Assembly (NCBI RefSeq): GCF_029504395.1
Contig: NZ_JAQFIF010000017.1
Span: forward strand, 1-64,000
Source: Arthrobacter sp. ES3-54
Lineage (GTDB): Bacteria; Actinomycetota; Actinomycetes; Actinomycetales; Micrococcaceae
Direction: 5' to 3'
Length of the DNA: 64,000 bases
A program made the translations under genes and the position numbers. Under the pieces are notes generated by a model. That model was given only the letters and a program-made list of their open reading frames with translations. It searched no databases and was not told the DNA's origin. Position 1 is the first letter of the stretch. Each line of letters opens with the position of its first letter. Shown here one piece after another: positions 36,098 through 44,701 of this stretch.

Positions 36098-36140
36098 TGC
36101 CCCTTGAGTAAAGCCCCTCGATTAACGCCCCTTGATTAGG
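36092..36140. repeat. 14-bp tandem repeat carrying successive stop codons
   Basis: The units GATTAATGCCCCTT, GAGTAAAGCCCCTC, GATTAACGCCCCTT and a partial GATTAGG follow with a period of exactly 14. The repeat spans the stop of the MocA gene (TAA 36095-36097) and the stop of the convergent glycosylase gene (36136-36138). Confidence 0.88.
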
Positions 36141-36771
36141 CCAGCAGCTCCTCCAGGCCACGCTTGAAACCGGACCGTCCGCCGTGGGCCGGATGCCTGA
36201 TTTTCGGCACGTCCAGGCCGCTGCGCTGCAGGCTGCGGTGGGCCACATTGCCCACAGCCACTACGGTGTCGATACGGAACGCCTCAGCCAGCGCCTGCCA
36301 AAACGGAGTTCCCAGCGCAGCCTCGGAAGCCTTTGGCGTGCGGTTGGACAGCGGCTGCCCGGGCACGTGGGTGTGCCACGGGCAGGCGCTCCACAGCAGG
36401 GGAAGGAATTCCAGCTCCGCCAGGACCTGCCACATCACCGTGGCCGTCGGTTCCGCCGCGATTCCGGCAGCATCTGCCGGCAGCACGTACCCCTTCCCCG
36501 GCCCGAACAGCCCAAACTCGTTGGCGGGGCCCTCGAACATGGTGCGGTTGGTGAAGGGCACTCCGGTGATCCTCATTCCCCGGAATCCCGGCGCTTCCCC
36601 CACCAGCAGGACCTTTGGCGCGCGGTCCTGCATCTCCCGCAGGTAGATGGCCAGGTTCCGGCGGCGCTGCGCATTGCCAGGCGCAGTGTGATCGAAGAAG
36701 TTGTTGCACCCCGGCCCTGTTGCCACGGCCGCAAGACGGTCAACAAAGCCGTCGATGGAGGATGAAGTCAT
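36136..36771 (-). CDS. Uracil-DNA glycosylase superfamily protein
   Basis: This 211-residue protein of the UDG superfamily has the water-activating loop region LLVGEAPGFRG (about 56-65), RITGVPFTNR, the core segment SACPWHTHVPGQ and a DNA-contact loop RHPAHGGR near 192-199. There are no Fe-S cysteines of the family 4/5 pattern. It would remove uracil or related bases, or act on another lesion. It converges on the MocA gene and has no evident link to purine breakdown. Confidence 0.85.
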   Translation of the reverse strand: MTSSSIDGFVDRLAAVATGPGCNNFFDHTAPGNAQRRRNLAIYLREMQDRAPKVLLVGEAPGFRGMRITGVPFTNRTMFEGPANEFGLFGPGKGYVLPADAAGIAAEPTATVMWQVLAELEFLPLLWSACPWHTHVPGQPLSNRTPKASEAALGTPFWQALAEAFRIDTVVAVGNVAHRSLQRSGLDVPKIRHPAHGGRSGFKRGLEELLA

Positions 36772-36866
36772 TCCGTGCCCGTTTCGTTGACAGCCGGTAG
36801 GTCACCCAGAATATCCGGGCCGCTCCACCGCCGGCACAGGCGTCCTTGCCGCCTTAGCATGGGGGC

Positions 36867-37391
36867 ATGACGGACATGACCATCTTCACGGTGGGGCACT
36901 CCACTCATCCCATCGGCGAATTCATCGGCATTCTGCAGGCCCACGGCGTCAAGAAGCTGATCGACGTGCGCACCGTCCCGAAGTCGCGCCACAATCCACA
37001 GTTCAACGGGGACGCGCTGGCGGCGAGCGTGCGGGCCAGCGGAATCACCTACCGGCGAATGGAATCCCTCGGCGGCCTGCGGCACGCCCGAAAGGACAGC
37101 CCCAACGGCGCCTGGCGCAACCCGTCGTTCCGGGGATACGCGGACTACATGCAGACCGAAGAATTCTCCACGGCCATCGACCAGCTGCTGGAACGCGGGC
37201 GGACCAACGATTCCGCAATCATGTGCGCGGAAGCCGTCCCGTGGCGCTGTCACCGCTCGCTGATCGGTGACGCGCTCCTGGTCCGGAATGTCGGGGTGCT
37301 GGACATCATGACGGAAAAGTCCGTGAAACCCCACACCCTGACTTCCTTCGCACGGGTTGAGGGAAAGCGGGTGTGGTATCCGGCGGCCTAA
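36867..37391 (+). CDS. DUF488 family protein
   Basis: This 174-residue protein has the DUF488 pattern: IFTVGHSTHPIGEFIGIL at the start, LIDVRTVPKSRHNPQF, LGGLRH, and the cysteine-bearing CAEAVPWRCHR (C120, C128). The family function is not established; the conserved Cys/Arg/His residues suggest catalysis or metal binding. It stands alone, divergent from the glycosylase. Confidence 0.9.
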   Translation: MTDMTIFTVGHSTHPIGEFIGILQAHGVKKLIDVRTVPKSRHNPQFNGDALAASVRASGITYRRMESLGGLRHARKDSPNGAWRNPSFRGYADYMQTEEFSTAIDQLLERGRTNDSAIMCAEAVPWRCHRSLIGDALLVRNVGVLDIMTEKSVKPHTLTSFARVEGKRVWYPAA

Positions 37392-37483
37392 CGGCAGGTA
37401 CACCAACCACAACGCCGGGTCAGCGACGGCCCGAGGAACCGCCCTCCCTGGGCCGGATCTGACCCCGCGTTGGTTTCACAGGG

Positions 37484-38467
37484 CTACCAGCGGGGATGGA
37501 TCGATTCGCGGAAGTAGCGGTCATAGATTTCGCGGACGCCGACGTCGAACGTGGCGTCAATGCCGCTGACATCCGCCGCGGCGGCGTTGGCGCGCGCCTG
37601 GTCCACGTTCCGCGCGCCCGGAATCACCGTGCTGACGCCGTCCTGCGCCGCGATCCAGGCGATGGCCGCCTGGGCGGTGCTGACGCCGTCGGGCACCAGT
37701 TCCTCGAACTCAGCCACCGCTTTGAGGCCTTGCCCGAAGTCCACGCCGGAGAAGGTTTCCCCGACGTCGAACGCTGATCCGGTGCGGTTGTAGTTCCGGT
37801 GGTCGTCCGCCGCGAAGGAGGTCTCCGCGGTGTATTTGCCGGAGAGCAGCCCGGAGGCGAGCGGGACACGGGCGATGATGCCCACCCCGGCGGCCTCAGC
37901 CGCGGGCAGCACCTTGTCCAGCGGCTTGAGCCGAAAGGCGTTGAGGATGATCTGCACCGTGGCGGTGCCCTCATGGCGGATGGCCTCGAGGGCTTCCTCG
38001 GTCCGCTCCACGCTGACGCCGTAGTTGCGGATGGCGCCCTCGGCCACGAGGGTGTCCAGCGCGTCGTAGACCTCGGCGTTGCTGTACACGGCCGTGGGCG
38101 GGCAGTGCAGCTGGACCAGATCCAGCTGCTCGACGCCCAGGTTGCGCCGCGACCGGTCCGTCCATGCGCGGAAGTTGGTGAGGTTGTAGTTCTCCGGGCG
38201 CTGCTCCATCCGGCGGCCCATCTTGGTCGCCACCGTGATGTCCAGGCCGGGGTTGTCTGCCAGGAACGCTCCGATGGCATGCTCGCTGCGGCCATCGCCA
38301 TAGACGTCCGCGGTGTCGAAGAACGTGACACCCGCTTCGACGGAGGCCGCCAGGATGGCCTGCGCCTGCGCGGGGTCCACGTCGCCCCAGTCCGCGCCCA
38401 GCTGCCAGGTCCCCAAGCCAACGGTGGAGACGTTCCGTCCGGTTTTGCCCAAGATTCGCTTTTCCAT
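37484..38467 (-). CDS. Aldo/keto reductase
   Basis: This 327-residue NADPH-dependent reductase has a (beta/alpha)8 barrel. The N-terminal KTGRNVSTVGLGTWQLG is followed by the catalytic Asp/Tyr pair in FFDTADVYGDGRSE, a Lys in ATKMGRR and His in LVQLHCPP. The cofactor end has STVIPGARN. ATG 38467 is preferred because the alignment starts there; a longer start at 38497 would overlap the upstream gene. It follows the xanthine dehydrogenase operon on the same strand and may be co-transcribed. The substrate is unknown. Confidence 0.9.
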   Translation of the reverse strand: MEKRILGKTGRNVSTVGLGTWQLGADWGDVDPAQAQAILAASVEAGVTFFDTADVYGDGRSEHAIGAFLADNPGLDITVATKMGRRMEQRPENYNLTNFRAWTDRSRRNLGVEQLDLVQLHCPPTAVYSNAEVYDALDTLVAEGAIRNYGVSVERTEEALEAIRHEGTATVQIILNAFRLKPLDKVLPAAEAAGVGIIARVPLASGLLSGKYTAETSFAADDHRNYNRTGSAFDVGETFSGVDFGQGLKAVAEFEELVPDGVSTAQAAIAWIAAQDGVSTVIPGARNVDQARANAAAADVSGIDATFDVGVREIYDRYFRESIHPRW

Positions 38468-38474
38468 CGTCCGA

Positions 38475-41408
38475 CTATAGGCCGTTAGCGGACTCAACGT
38501 GAGGGACCAGCCCTGCTTCCTTCAGGCCCAGGTAGATCTTGTCCCGGGAGATGGGCAGCTGGGAGAACCTCACGCCGGTGGCGTTCCGGATGGCGTTCGC
38601 GAGCGCCGGCGCCACCGGGTTGAACGGGCTCTCGCTCATGGACTTCGCGCCCAGCGGGCCCAGCTTGTCGCTGGTGTCGGCGAAGTAGACCTCGCTGCGC
38701 GGCACGTCCGCGAAAGAGGGGACGTGGTACTGCCGCAGGACGTCGGTGGTGACGCGGCCGGCGTCGTCCACATTGACCTCCTCGTAGAGCGCAGAGCCGA
38801 GGGCCTGGGCGATCCCGCCTTCGATCTGGCCGCGGCACTGGCGCGGATTGACCACCACGCCGGCATCGGCCGCCTGCACGCTTTGCAGGATCCGCAACTC
38901 CCCTGTCCCGGTGTTCACGGCCACCCGAAAGCCCTGGACGTTGAACGCCACCGAACGCGGCGTCCCGCCCCACCGCCCCTCCGCGGCGAGCAGGACGCCG
39001 GCCTGCTCCGCGGCGGCGTAGATTTCGGTCAGGGGCACCGGGGTTCCCTCGCAGAGCACGGCGTCCCCGTCCAGCACGCAGCCGGAGGACGGAACCCGGC
39101 GGATGCCGGCGGCGAAGGCGCGGATGCGGAGGGCGAGCTCCTCCGCGGCGGCCAGCGTCGCTTTGCCCGCCACCACGGTGCCGGCGGATCCGAACGCACC
39201 GGAATCGTGGTCCACGAGGTCCGTGTCGGACTGCCGCACGCTGACGCGGGCAGCGGAGGTGGACAGCGCGGTGGCCGCCAGCTGGGCGTGCACAGTGGTG
39301 GTGCCGTTGCCGAATTCTGCCGTCCCGACGTCGACGGCGTACGTCCCGCCTTGCAGGAGCCGGAGCCTGGAGTGGGCAAAGTGGCCGCGAGGCGGGACGG
39401 TATCGATCATGGACAGGGCCGTCCCCTCCCCGACCATCCAGTCCGGGCCCAGGCTGTCGGTGCCGGCCGCCCGGAAGCGTTCCCGTCCACGGGCCAGGGC
39501 GTCCTCCACCAGCTTTGTGCACTGGTCCAGGCCGTAGCTGCCGTAGCGGACGTCCTCCTGGGGCTCGTCGCGGATGGACAGCATGTCGTCGCCTTCGCGG
39601 ACCATGTTTCTGCGGCGGAACTCCAGGGGGTCCATTCCGATCCCTGTCGCGAGCTCGTCGATGCCGGATTCGATCGCGAAGATCATCTGGCTGAGCCCAT
39701 AGCCGCGGAAGGCACCGGACGGCACGGTGTTGGTATACACGGCGTGGGCGTCCACTTTCTTGTTAGCGCACTTGTACACCGCCAGCGACTCGCCGCAGCC
39801 GTGGAACATCACCCCGGTGGCGTGGTTGCCGTAGGCGCCCGTGTTGGTGAGCACCTCCAGCTGGAGTGCGGTCAGCCTGCCGTCTTGGCTGGCGCCGGCC
39901 TTGAGATGGATGGTGAAGGGATGCTTGGTGGTGGCGGCGGTGAACTGTTCGGTCCGGGTGAATTCAAGCTGCACCGGGCGGTTGAGCTTCAGGGCTGCCA
40001 ACGCCACGACGTCCTCGGTGAGCACCTCCTGTTTGCCGCCAAAGCCGCCGCCCACCCGTCCAGCCACCACCCGGATCTGCTCTTCCGGCAGGCCGAATAC
40101 CCGGCCCAGGGTCCGCCGGACCAGGAACGGGACCTGGCTGGACGTGCGGATCAGCAACCGCCCGTCACTGCCGAAGGAGGCGATGGAGCCATGGGTTTCG
40201 AGCGCCGCGTGCTGCACCCGTTGAGTCCGGTAGGTGTGTTCGTGGATGAAGTCCGCCGCGGCGAAACCGGCCGCCACATCGCCGAGCTCGGAATGCAGTT
40301 CCGCCACGACGTTCCGCTCCGGCCGGCTGATGCGGGCTATGGCCGCGTCCTTGTCCCCGTGGAGGGCGGGGGCCCCGGGGAGCATGGCGCGCTCCGGGGT
40401 GAAGACGGCGTCCAGTGCCTCGTAGTCGACCGTCAGGGCCCGCACGCCCGCCTCGGCCGCCGCCACTGTGTCGGCGACGACGGCGGCCACCCGCTGGCCG
40501 ATAAACCGGACGACGTCGTCGAACACGCGGGTATCGTCAGGATCGTCGGTGTAGAGCTCGTGCTGCGCGGTCGAAAACAGCTGCGCCGGGGAGTCCTCGT
40601 GGGTGAAGACCGCCGCGACGCCGCGAATCGCCAGCGCGGCCGCCGCGTCGATGGAGCGGATCCGGGCGTGGGCATGCGGGGAGCGCAGCAGCTTCACGTG
40701 CAGCAGCCCGGGCAGTTCTTCGGCCGGGACGTCCAGGGTGTAACGGGCCTGCCCAGTGACGATGGCGAGGCCGGCGGGTGCGGGAACGTCGTCGCCCAGT
40801 TGTCCGGGGCCAGGCTCCGGCCGGCCGTGCCCCGCGGTTGCCGGGTCCGGGCTGGGGATGCCCGGGCGAGGGGTGTCTGGGCGAGTGGTGTCCGGACCAG
40901 AGGTGTCCGGGCCAGGGGTGTCCGGGTGGCTCCCCCTCCCGCAGACGGCGTCCTCGATGGCCGAGTACCCAGTGCACCGGCACAAGTTGCCCTTGAGGTT
41001 CCGCGGCAGGTCCGCCTTCTGCTCGTCATTGAAGGTGGCCGCCGTCATCACCATGCCGGCCGTGCAAAAACCGCACTGGAAGCCCTGCCGGTCCAGGAAG
41101 TGCTGCTGCATCGGATGGAGTGTCACACCGTCGGGGTCAGCGGGTCCGCCGGAGGCGCACGTGGCAGCCAGTCCTTCCACCGTGGTGACGGCGCGGCCCT
41201 GGGCGCGGACGGCGGGATAAATGCAGCTGTGCACCGGCACGCCGTCCACATGCACCGTGCACGCGCCGCAGTCGCCGGCGTCGCAGCCCTTCTTCACGCC
41301 CAGGTTCCCCTGTTCGCGAAGGAACGTCCGCAGGCACTGGCCGGGACGGGGTTCGGCCTGGGCCGGGACACCGTTGATTTCAATTAGGCCGTTGACCTCG
41401 ATTGACAT
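38475..41408 (-). CDS. Xanthine dehydrogenase, fused 2Fe-2S and molybdenum-binding subunit
   Basis: This 977-residue fusion carries, in order, a plant-type 2Fe-2S domain (GCDAGDCGACTVHVDG) with a second 2Fe-2S domain (CGFCTAGM, CRCTGY) over residues 1-160, a Pro/Asp/Thr-rich linker with 15-bp repeats, and the molybdopterin domain from about 200. The latter has GRVGGGFGGKQE, GAFRGYGLSQ and GAKSMSESPFNPV, where the catalytic Glu follows an unusual S-M-S rather than G-V-G. It would oxidise hypoxanthine/xanthine to urate with the FAD subunit encoded just upstream. In many bacteria the two domains are separate proteins. Confidence 0.92.
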   Translation of the reverse strand: MSIEVNGLIEINGVPAQAEPRPGQCLRTFLREQGNLGVKKGCDAGDCGACTVHVDGVPVHSCIYPAVRAQGRAVTTVEGLAATCASGGPADPDGVTLHPMQQHFLDRQGFQCGFCTAGMVMTAATFNDEQKADLPRNLKGNLCRCTGYSAIEDAVCGRGSHPDTPGPDTSGPDTTRPDTPRPGIPSPDPATAGHGRPEPGPGQLGDDVPAPAGLAIVTGQARYTLDVPAEELPGLLHVKLLRSPHAHARIRSIDAAAALAIRGVAAVFTHEDSPAQLFSTAQHELYTDDPDDTRVFDDVVRFIGQRVAAVVADTVAAAEAGVRALTVDYEALDAVFTPERAMLPGAPALHGDKDAAIARISRPERNVVAELHSELGDVAAGFAAADFIHEHTYRTQRVQHAALETHGSIASFGSDGRLLIRTSSQVPFLVRRTLGRVFGLPEEQIRVVAGRVGGGFGGKQEVLTEDVVALAALKLNRPVQLEFTRTEQFTAATTKHPFTIHLKAGASQDGRLTALQLEVLTNTGAYGNHATGVMFHGCGESLAVYKCANKKVDAHAVYTNTVPSGAFRGYGLSQMIFAIESGIDELATGIGMDPLEFRRRNMVREGDDMLSIRDEPQEDVRYGSYGLDQCTKLVEDALARGRERFRAAGTDSLGPDWMVGEGTALSMIDTVPPRGHFAHSRLRLLQGGTYAVDVGTAEFGNGTTTVHAQLAATALSTSAARVSVRQSDTDLVDHDSGAFGSAGTVVAGKATLAAAEELALRIRAFAAGIRRVPSSGCVLDGDAVLCEGTPVPLTEIYAAAEQAGVLLAAEGRWGGTPRSVAFNVQGFRVAVNTGTGELRILQSVQAADAGVVVNPRQCRGQIEGGIAQALGSALYEEVNVDDAGRVTTDVLRQYHVPSFADVPRSEVYFADTSDKLGPLGAKSMSESPFNPVAPALANAIRNATGVRFSQLPISRDKIYLGLKEAGLVPHVESANGL
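40864..40923. repeat. Four 15-bp repeats in the linker of the xanthine dehydrogenase fusion
   Basis: The units GGGCGAGGGGTGTCT, GGGCGAGTGGTGTCC, GGACCAGAGGTGTCC and GGGCCAGGGGTGTCC (plus strand) encode a PDT-rich pentapeptide repeat on the minus strand. They lengthen the linker between the Fe-S and molybdenum domains without shifting frame. Confidence 0.9.
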
Positions 41409-41410
41409 GC

Positions 41411-42409
41411 TCAGGCCCCTTCCGTCCGGGACCCGGCACTCGGGGTCCCGGCGCTCGGGGAGTCTGTGTGCAGGGACTCTGCGCGCAGGGAATCTGTCCG
41501 CAGGGGCCGGGCCCTCGGCGGCCAGAAGTCACCGGATACTCGCAGCGGATCGCGGCCCGCCGGGGCGGTGAGTTCGGCCCGGATTTCCTCGGCCAGCCGG
41601 TACGTCATGTCCCTGCGCCAGGCGGGCAGGCCGTGGACGTCGTCGTGGTAGAGCTCATCGGGGATGGCGGCATCAAGTGACTCGGAAAGGGTGTCGGCGA
41701 GCGCCGCCGCGGAGGGCTTCAAGCGCAGCTGCACGGGGCGTTCGGTGGCTGCGGTGACGGTCAGGACCAGGGCGCCGCGGGCGTCGAGCCTTCCGATCAG
41801 CAGCACCGCGGACCTGCCCAGGTTGCTCAGCGACAGCCGGCGGAAGGCCACCCGGGAGGACAGGGCTGCCGCCGGCAGGCTCACGCTGCGCAGGAGCTCT
41901 CCGGGAGCGAGGGCGTTGGTCCCGTCGCCCGTGACGAACTCCAGCACGGGAACCGTACGGCTTGCGCCGCCGGGACCCAGAATGGTGGCCGTGCCGTCCA
42001 GCGCCGCGCAGAGCGAGATCATGGGCCCGGCCGGCAGGGAGGTGCACAGGTTGCCGCCCACCGTGGACATGGTCCAGACCTTGAAGGAGGCCACAAAGGA
42101 CTCGCAGCAGGGGCGGACGAGCTCCACGCCGGGCCAGCCCCCGGCCAGTCCCCGGCCGGCGTTCGAATCAGGGAACGCATACAGTTGCGCGATGGTGCAG
42201 GTTGCCGCCAGCTCGATGCCCGCCGCCGAGACAGCCAGGGGTGTCCAGTCCGTGGAGCCGAGGTCCAGGAGACGCCGGAGCGGTTCCTGTCCGTGTTCGG
42301 GGCTCCCGGCGGAGAAAAGCACCGTTCCCCCAGCGAGCCAGGCATCGCCTTGGCGCCACTGCGCCGGATCCGCGGTGCGGACCACGGCCTCGATGGTGTT
42401 CAGGTCCAC
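41411..42409 (-). CDS. Xanthine dehydrogenase FAD-binding subunit
   Basis: This 332-residue FAD subunit has the flavin motifs LAGGTVLFSAG near residue 25 and STVGGNLCTSLPAGPM near 115, and ends in a typical CO-dehydrogenase-flavoprotein C-terminal domain, followed by a repetitive Ser/Thr/Arg tail. The start is GTG with AGGAGG four bases upstream. The gene overlaps the XdhC-like gene by ten bases and is two bases from the fusion subunit, so all three form one operon. Electrons would pass from the Fe-S clusters to FAD and NAD+. Confidence 0.92.
   Translation of the reverse strand: MDLNTIEAVVRTADPAQWRQGDAWLAGGTVLFSAGSPEHGQEPLRRLLDLGSTDWTPLAVSAAGIELAATCTIAQLYAFPDSNAGRGLAGGWPGVELVRPCCESFVASFKVWTMSTVGGNLCTSLPAGPMISLCAALDGTATILGPGGASRTVPVLEFVTGDGTNALAPGELLRSVSLPAAALSSRVAFRRLSLSNLGRSAVLLIGRLDARGALVLTVTAATERPVQLRLKPSAAALADTLSESLDAAIPDELYHDDVHGLPAWRRDMTYRLAEEIRAELTAPAGRDPLRVSGDFWPPRARPLRTDSLRAESLHTDSPSAGTPSAGSRTEGA
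41435..41509. repeat. Five degenerate 15-bp repeats in the FAD-subunit tail
   Basis: Plus-strand units such as GGCACTCGGGGTCCC, GGCGCTCGGGGAGTC, TGTGTGCAGGGACTC and TGCGCGCAGGGAATC encode a Ser-rich pentapeptide series at the extreme C-terminus. The tail lies beyond the conserved domain. Confidence 0.85.
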
Positions 42410-43695
42410 TGGGCCTCCTGAGGTTCGGGCATGCCGGCGCTGTTGTCGTGATGGTCACTGGCGTGAAGATTGCTGTCGTGATGGTCACTGGCGTGAAGAC
42501 TGCTGTTCTGATGAGTTGCGGCGTAATGGTGAATGGGGCCGCTGGCATCCTTCAGGGACACGCTGCCCTGGGCCAGCCCGGCGGCCTTGCTCCGGCTTGC
42601 CACGAGTTCTGCCGCGATGGACACCGCGACCTCCCCGGGCGTGACGGCCCCGAGGTCTAGGCCGATGGGTGAGTGCAGCCGGGCCAGGTCCTCATCGGCC
42701 ACGCCGGCCTGCCGCAGGGCATCGATCCGCCCGCGGTGGCTGCGCCTGGACCCCATCGCGCCGACGTACGCCACGTCCAGGCGGAGCGCGGCCTGCAGGA
42801 GAGGGACATCGAATTTGGGATCATGCGTGAGCACGCAGATGGCCGTCCGGGCGTCGGTGCGGCCGGCCCGCGCCTGGTCCGCCAGATACCGGTGCGGCCA
42901 GGCCGTGGCCACCTCGTCCGCGGCGCTGAACCTGTCCTGCTGCGCGAACGCCGGGCGCGCATCGCACACCGTCACGTGGAAGCCCAGGAGTTTCGCCGCC
43001 GGCACCAGGGCCGCACCAAAGTCATTGGCGCCGAAGATCAGCAGGCGCGCCGCGGGCAGCCGGCTCTCCACCAGCAGGCTCACCGGTTCCGGCAGGCACT
43101 CACCCGCGGGGGCGATCCGGACCAGCCCGGTACGCCCTCCCCTCAGCAGGGGTTCCAGCTGGGCCGCCGCCGCCAGCATCACCGGCCCGGCACCGGTGGA
43201 ACCCGCTCCCAGCAGCGCAGCGAGCCCGGCCGACTGCAGCACTTGGAAGGCAGCCGGGTCAGGAACCACGACGGCGCCGCCTCCGCCGGCATCCACCCTG
43301 CGGATCAGCGCCGCCCCGCCGGCCGGGGGCCTCCCGGCCAGGGCGTACAGGGTCTCCAGCCGCAGCCGGCCGGGTCCGGTGCCCAGGGGTTCGATGTGGA
43401 TTTCCAGCCCGCCGCCACAGGTCAGTCCGGCGGCAAACGCGTCGTCGGCGCTGTAGCCGAAGAACTCCCGGCGCGTCCCGCCGTCGCGCAGTGCCTCCAG
43501 GGCCGCCTCCACCACGGCCCCTTCAACGCAGCCGCCGGACAGGCTGCCCAGCACCTCGCCGGCCTCCGAGACCAGCATGGACGTGCCCAGGGGCCTCGGC
43601 ACCGAGCCGGCGGTGCCCACCACGGTGGCCACCGCGCAGCGCTGCCCGGACGCGGCAGGCCGCCATGTGCCCAAGTGCGGGAGCAGATCCAACAT
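42400..43695 (-). CDS. XdhC-like molybdenum enzyme maturation factor
   Basis: This 431-residue protein has the N-terminal XdhC domain (TVVGTAGSVPRPLGTSM, GSLSGGCVEGAVVE) and the C-terminal Rossmann-like domain (RLLIFGANDFGAALVPAAKLLGFHVTVCDAR, quoted in part; GAMGSRRSHRGRIDAL; HSPIGLDLGA). It would bind the molybdenum cofactor, help its sulfuration and insert it into xanthine dehydrogenase. ATG 43695 matches the family start; the frame remains open further upstream but overlaps guanine deaminase and is not coding. The tail has a 30-bp tandem duplication and a His/Asp-rich composition. Confidence 0.9.
   Translation of the reverse strand: MLDLLPHLGTWRPAASGQRCAVATVVGTAGSVPRPLGTSMLVSEAGEVLGSLSGGCVEGAVVEAALEALRDGGTRREFFGYSADDAFAAGLTCGGGLEIHIEPLGTGPGRLRLETLYALAGRPPAGGAALIRRVDAGGGGAVVVPDPAAFQVLQSAGLAALLGAGSTGAGPVMLAAAAQLEPLLRGGRTGLVRIAPAGECLPEPVSLLVESRLPAARLLIFGANDFGAALVPAAKLLGFHVTVCDARPAFAQQDRFSAADEVATAWPHRYLADQARAGRTDARTAICVLTHDPKFDVPLLQAALRLDVAYVGAMGSRRSHRGRIDALRQAGVADEDLARLHSPIGLDLGAVTPGEVAVSIAAELVASRSKAAGLAQGSVSLKDASGPIHHYAATHQNSSLHASDHHDSNLHASDHHDNSAGMPEPQEAQWT
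42444..42499. repeat. Two-copy 30-bp tandem repeat in the XdhC-like tail
   Basis: A 26-base identical segment occurs at 42444-42469 and 42474-42499, giving a period of 30. It encodes LHASDHHD twice in the C-terminal tail and keeps the frame. Confidence 0.9.
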
Positions 43696-43712
43696 GGCCG
43701 CAGTCCCCGGCG

Positions 43713-44207
43713 CTAATAGTCGGTCCTGGACTCGAGCGAGTTCCAGGCCTTGAAGGGATCCAGGGCCGCGGGGGCTTCCGGGTCTGTCAGGTCCAGCCTG
43801 CCCACCGGCATGAGCGCGTCGCGCTGTTCGTTTTCGAAGTATTCGTAGAAGAGGGCGTCGTCGAACCCCGCGGAGGCGGCATCGTGCCGGTCCGCGGCAA
43901 ACACCACGCGTGAGACGCGCGCCCACAGCGCGGACGCCAGGCACATGGGACACGGTTCGCAGCTGCAGTAGAGCGTGGCTCCGCTGAGATCGAAGGTGCC
44001 AAGTTCGCTGCAGGCCCGCCGGATGGCAGTGACCTCGGCGTGCGCCGTGGGATCGTTGGTAGCGGTGACGCGGTTGACGCCGTCGAACGCGTGCCCGTCC
44101 GCTGTGACCACCACGGCACCGAACGGGCCGCCGCCGTTCAGGACGTTGGCCGTGGCCAACTCGATGGATCTCGCCAGGAACTTCTGGGCCGTATCGGTTG
44201 TAGTCAT
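43713..44207 (-). CDS. guaD: Guanine deaminase (nucleoside deaminase family)
   Basis: This 164-residue zinc-dependent deaminase of the CDA fold has HAEVTAI (H56, catalytic E58) and the zinc-binding PCPMCL (C86, C89). It would convert guanine to xanthine, feeding xanthine dehydrogenase encoded next to it. ATG 44207 has GGGAG seven bases upstream and gives the usual length. The C-terminal FYEYFENEQRDALMPVGRL resembles bacterial GuaD. Other purine or cytosine substrates are possible, but context favours guanine. Confidence 0.88.
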   Translation of the reverse strand: MTTTDTAQKFLARSIELATANVLNGGGPFGAVVVTADGHAFDGVNRVTATNDPTAHAEVTAIRRACSELGTFDLSGATLYCSCEPCPMCLASALWARVSRVVFAADRHDAASAGFDDALFYEYFENEQRDALMPVGRLDLTDPEAPAALDPFKAWNSLESRTDY

Positions 44208-44701
44208 GCTGCCACTCCCTACCTGCGGAAGCCGGTACACCCCGGCGGGAACGCAAGGGCCGGATGCGACGGTGACCAGTCTTCAGCATGTGCCTTGAAG
44301 GTTGCGCCTGGTAGATAGCTTCCCGGATCCCGGGATGCCCGCCGTTGGCAAGATCGAGAGTAGCACCGGGACCTCAGCACGGCGCGCCCTATTTTGGTGG
44401 AAGCCAAGATTCGTTATGTGAAATCTCTATTTCCGGGTCTTCACGCCCAATGCCGGGCCGTCCGGGCCCCACTCGATTTTCCGAAAAGTGATGTACACCT
44501 GGCCGGGACCGGGCTACGCTTAGTCCCAATTCGTGGCCCAGGTCACGCAACCTGGGAGCAGCAGGCAGGGTCGTAATGAGCTGGCATCAACTGATGTCGG
44601 CTCTTTTTTGTGGACCGGCGGAACGAGAAACGCGCGGGAAACAAGCGCTTAATTTCTATGTGGGACTTTGGTGCCACATACCTGAAGTTGGGAATCAGAC
44701 C
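44208..44701. other. Divergent control region between guanine deaminase and uricase
   Basis: These 494 bases hold no separate gene. They contain a terminator-like hairpin at 44578-44609 and an inverted repeat TATGTGG/CCACATA (44657-44663 and 44674-44680, 10-base spacer) just before the uricase start. The frame upstream of uricase is open back to 44576, so this part could also be a leader peptide. Confidence 0.55.
44578..44609 (+). terminator. Terminator-like hairpin in the uricase leader
   Basis: The stem GAGCTGGCATCA pairs with TGATGTCGGCTC (with a G-U pair and a mismatch tolerated) and is followed by six T residues. It lies about 93 bases before the uricase ATG, so it could be an attenuator or the end of a short upstream transcript. 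Just upstream, CCAGGT and ACCTGG can form another hairpin. Confidence 0.55.

Noticed and set aside
38499..41387. Plus-strand 962-codon frame
   Set aside because: It is the antisense shadow of the xanthine dehydrogenase fusion gene, which has clear family motifs and ribosome-site context.
40864..41509. CRISPR-like array
   Set aside because: The repeats are 15 bp, contiguous without spacers, lie inside coding sequence and have no cas genes nearby.
43696..44289. N-terminal extension of the XdhC-like protein
   Set aside because: The extension overlaps the guanine deaminase gene in another frame and has no XdhC motifs; the family start is at 43695.
44400..44610. Known riboswitch upstream of uricase
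   Set aside because: I compared the leader with purine, xanthine (NMT1), cyclic-di-nucleotide and molybdenum-cofactor motifs from memory and found no convincing match.
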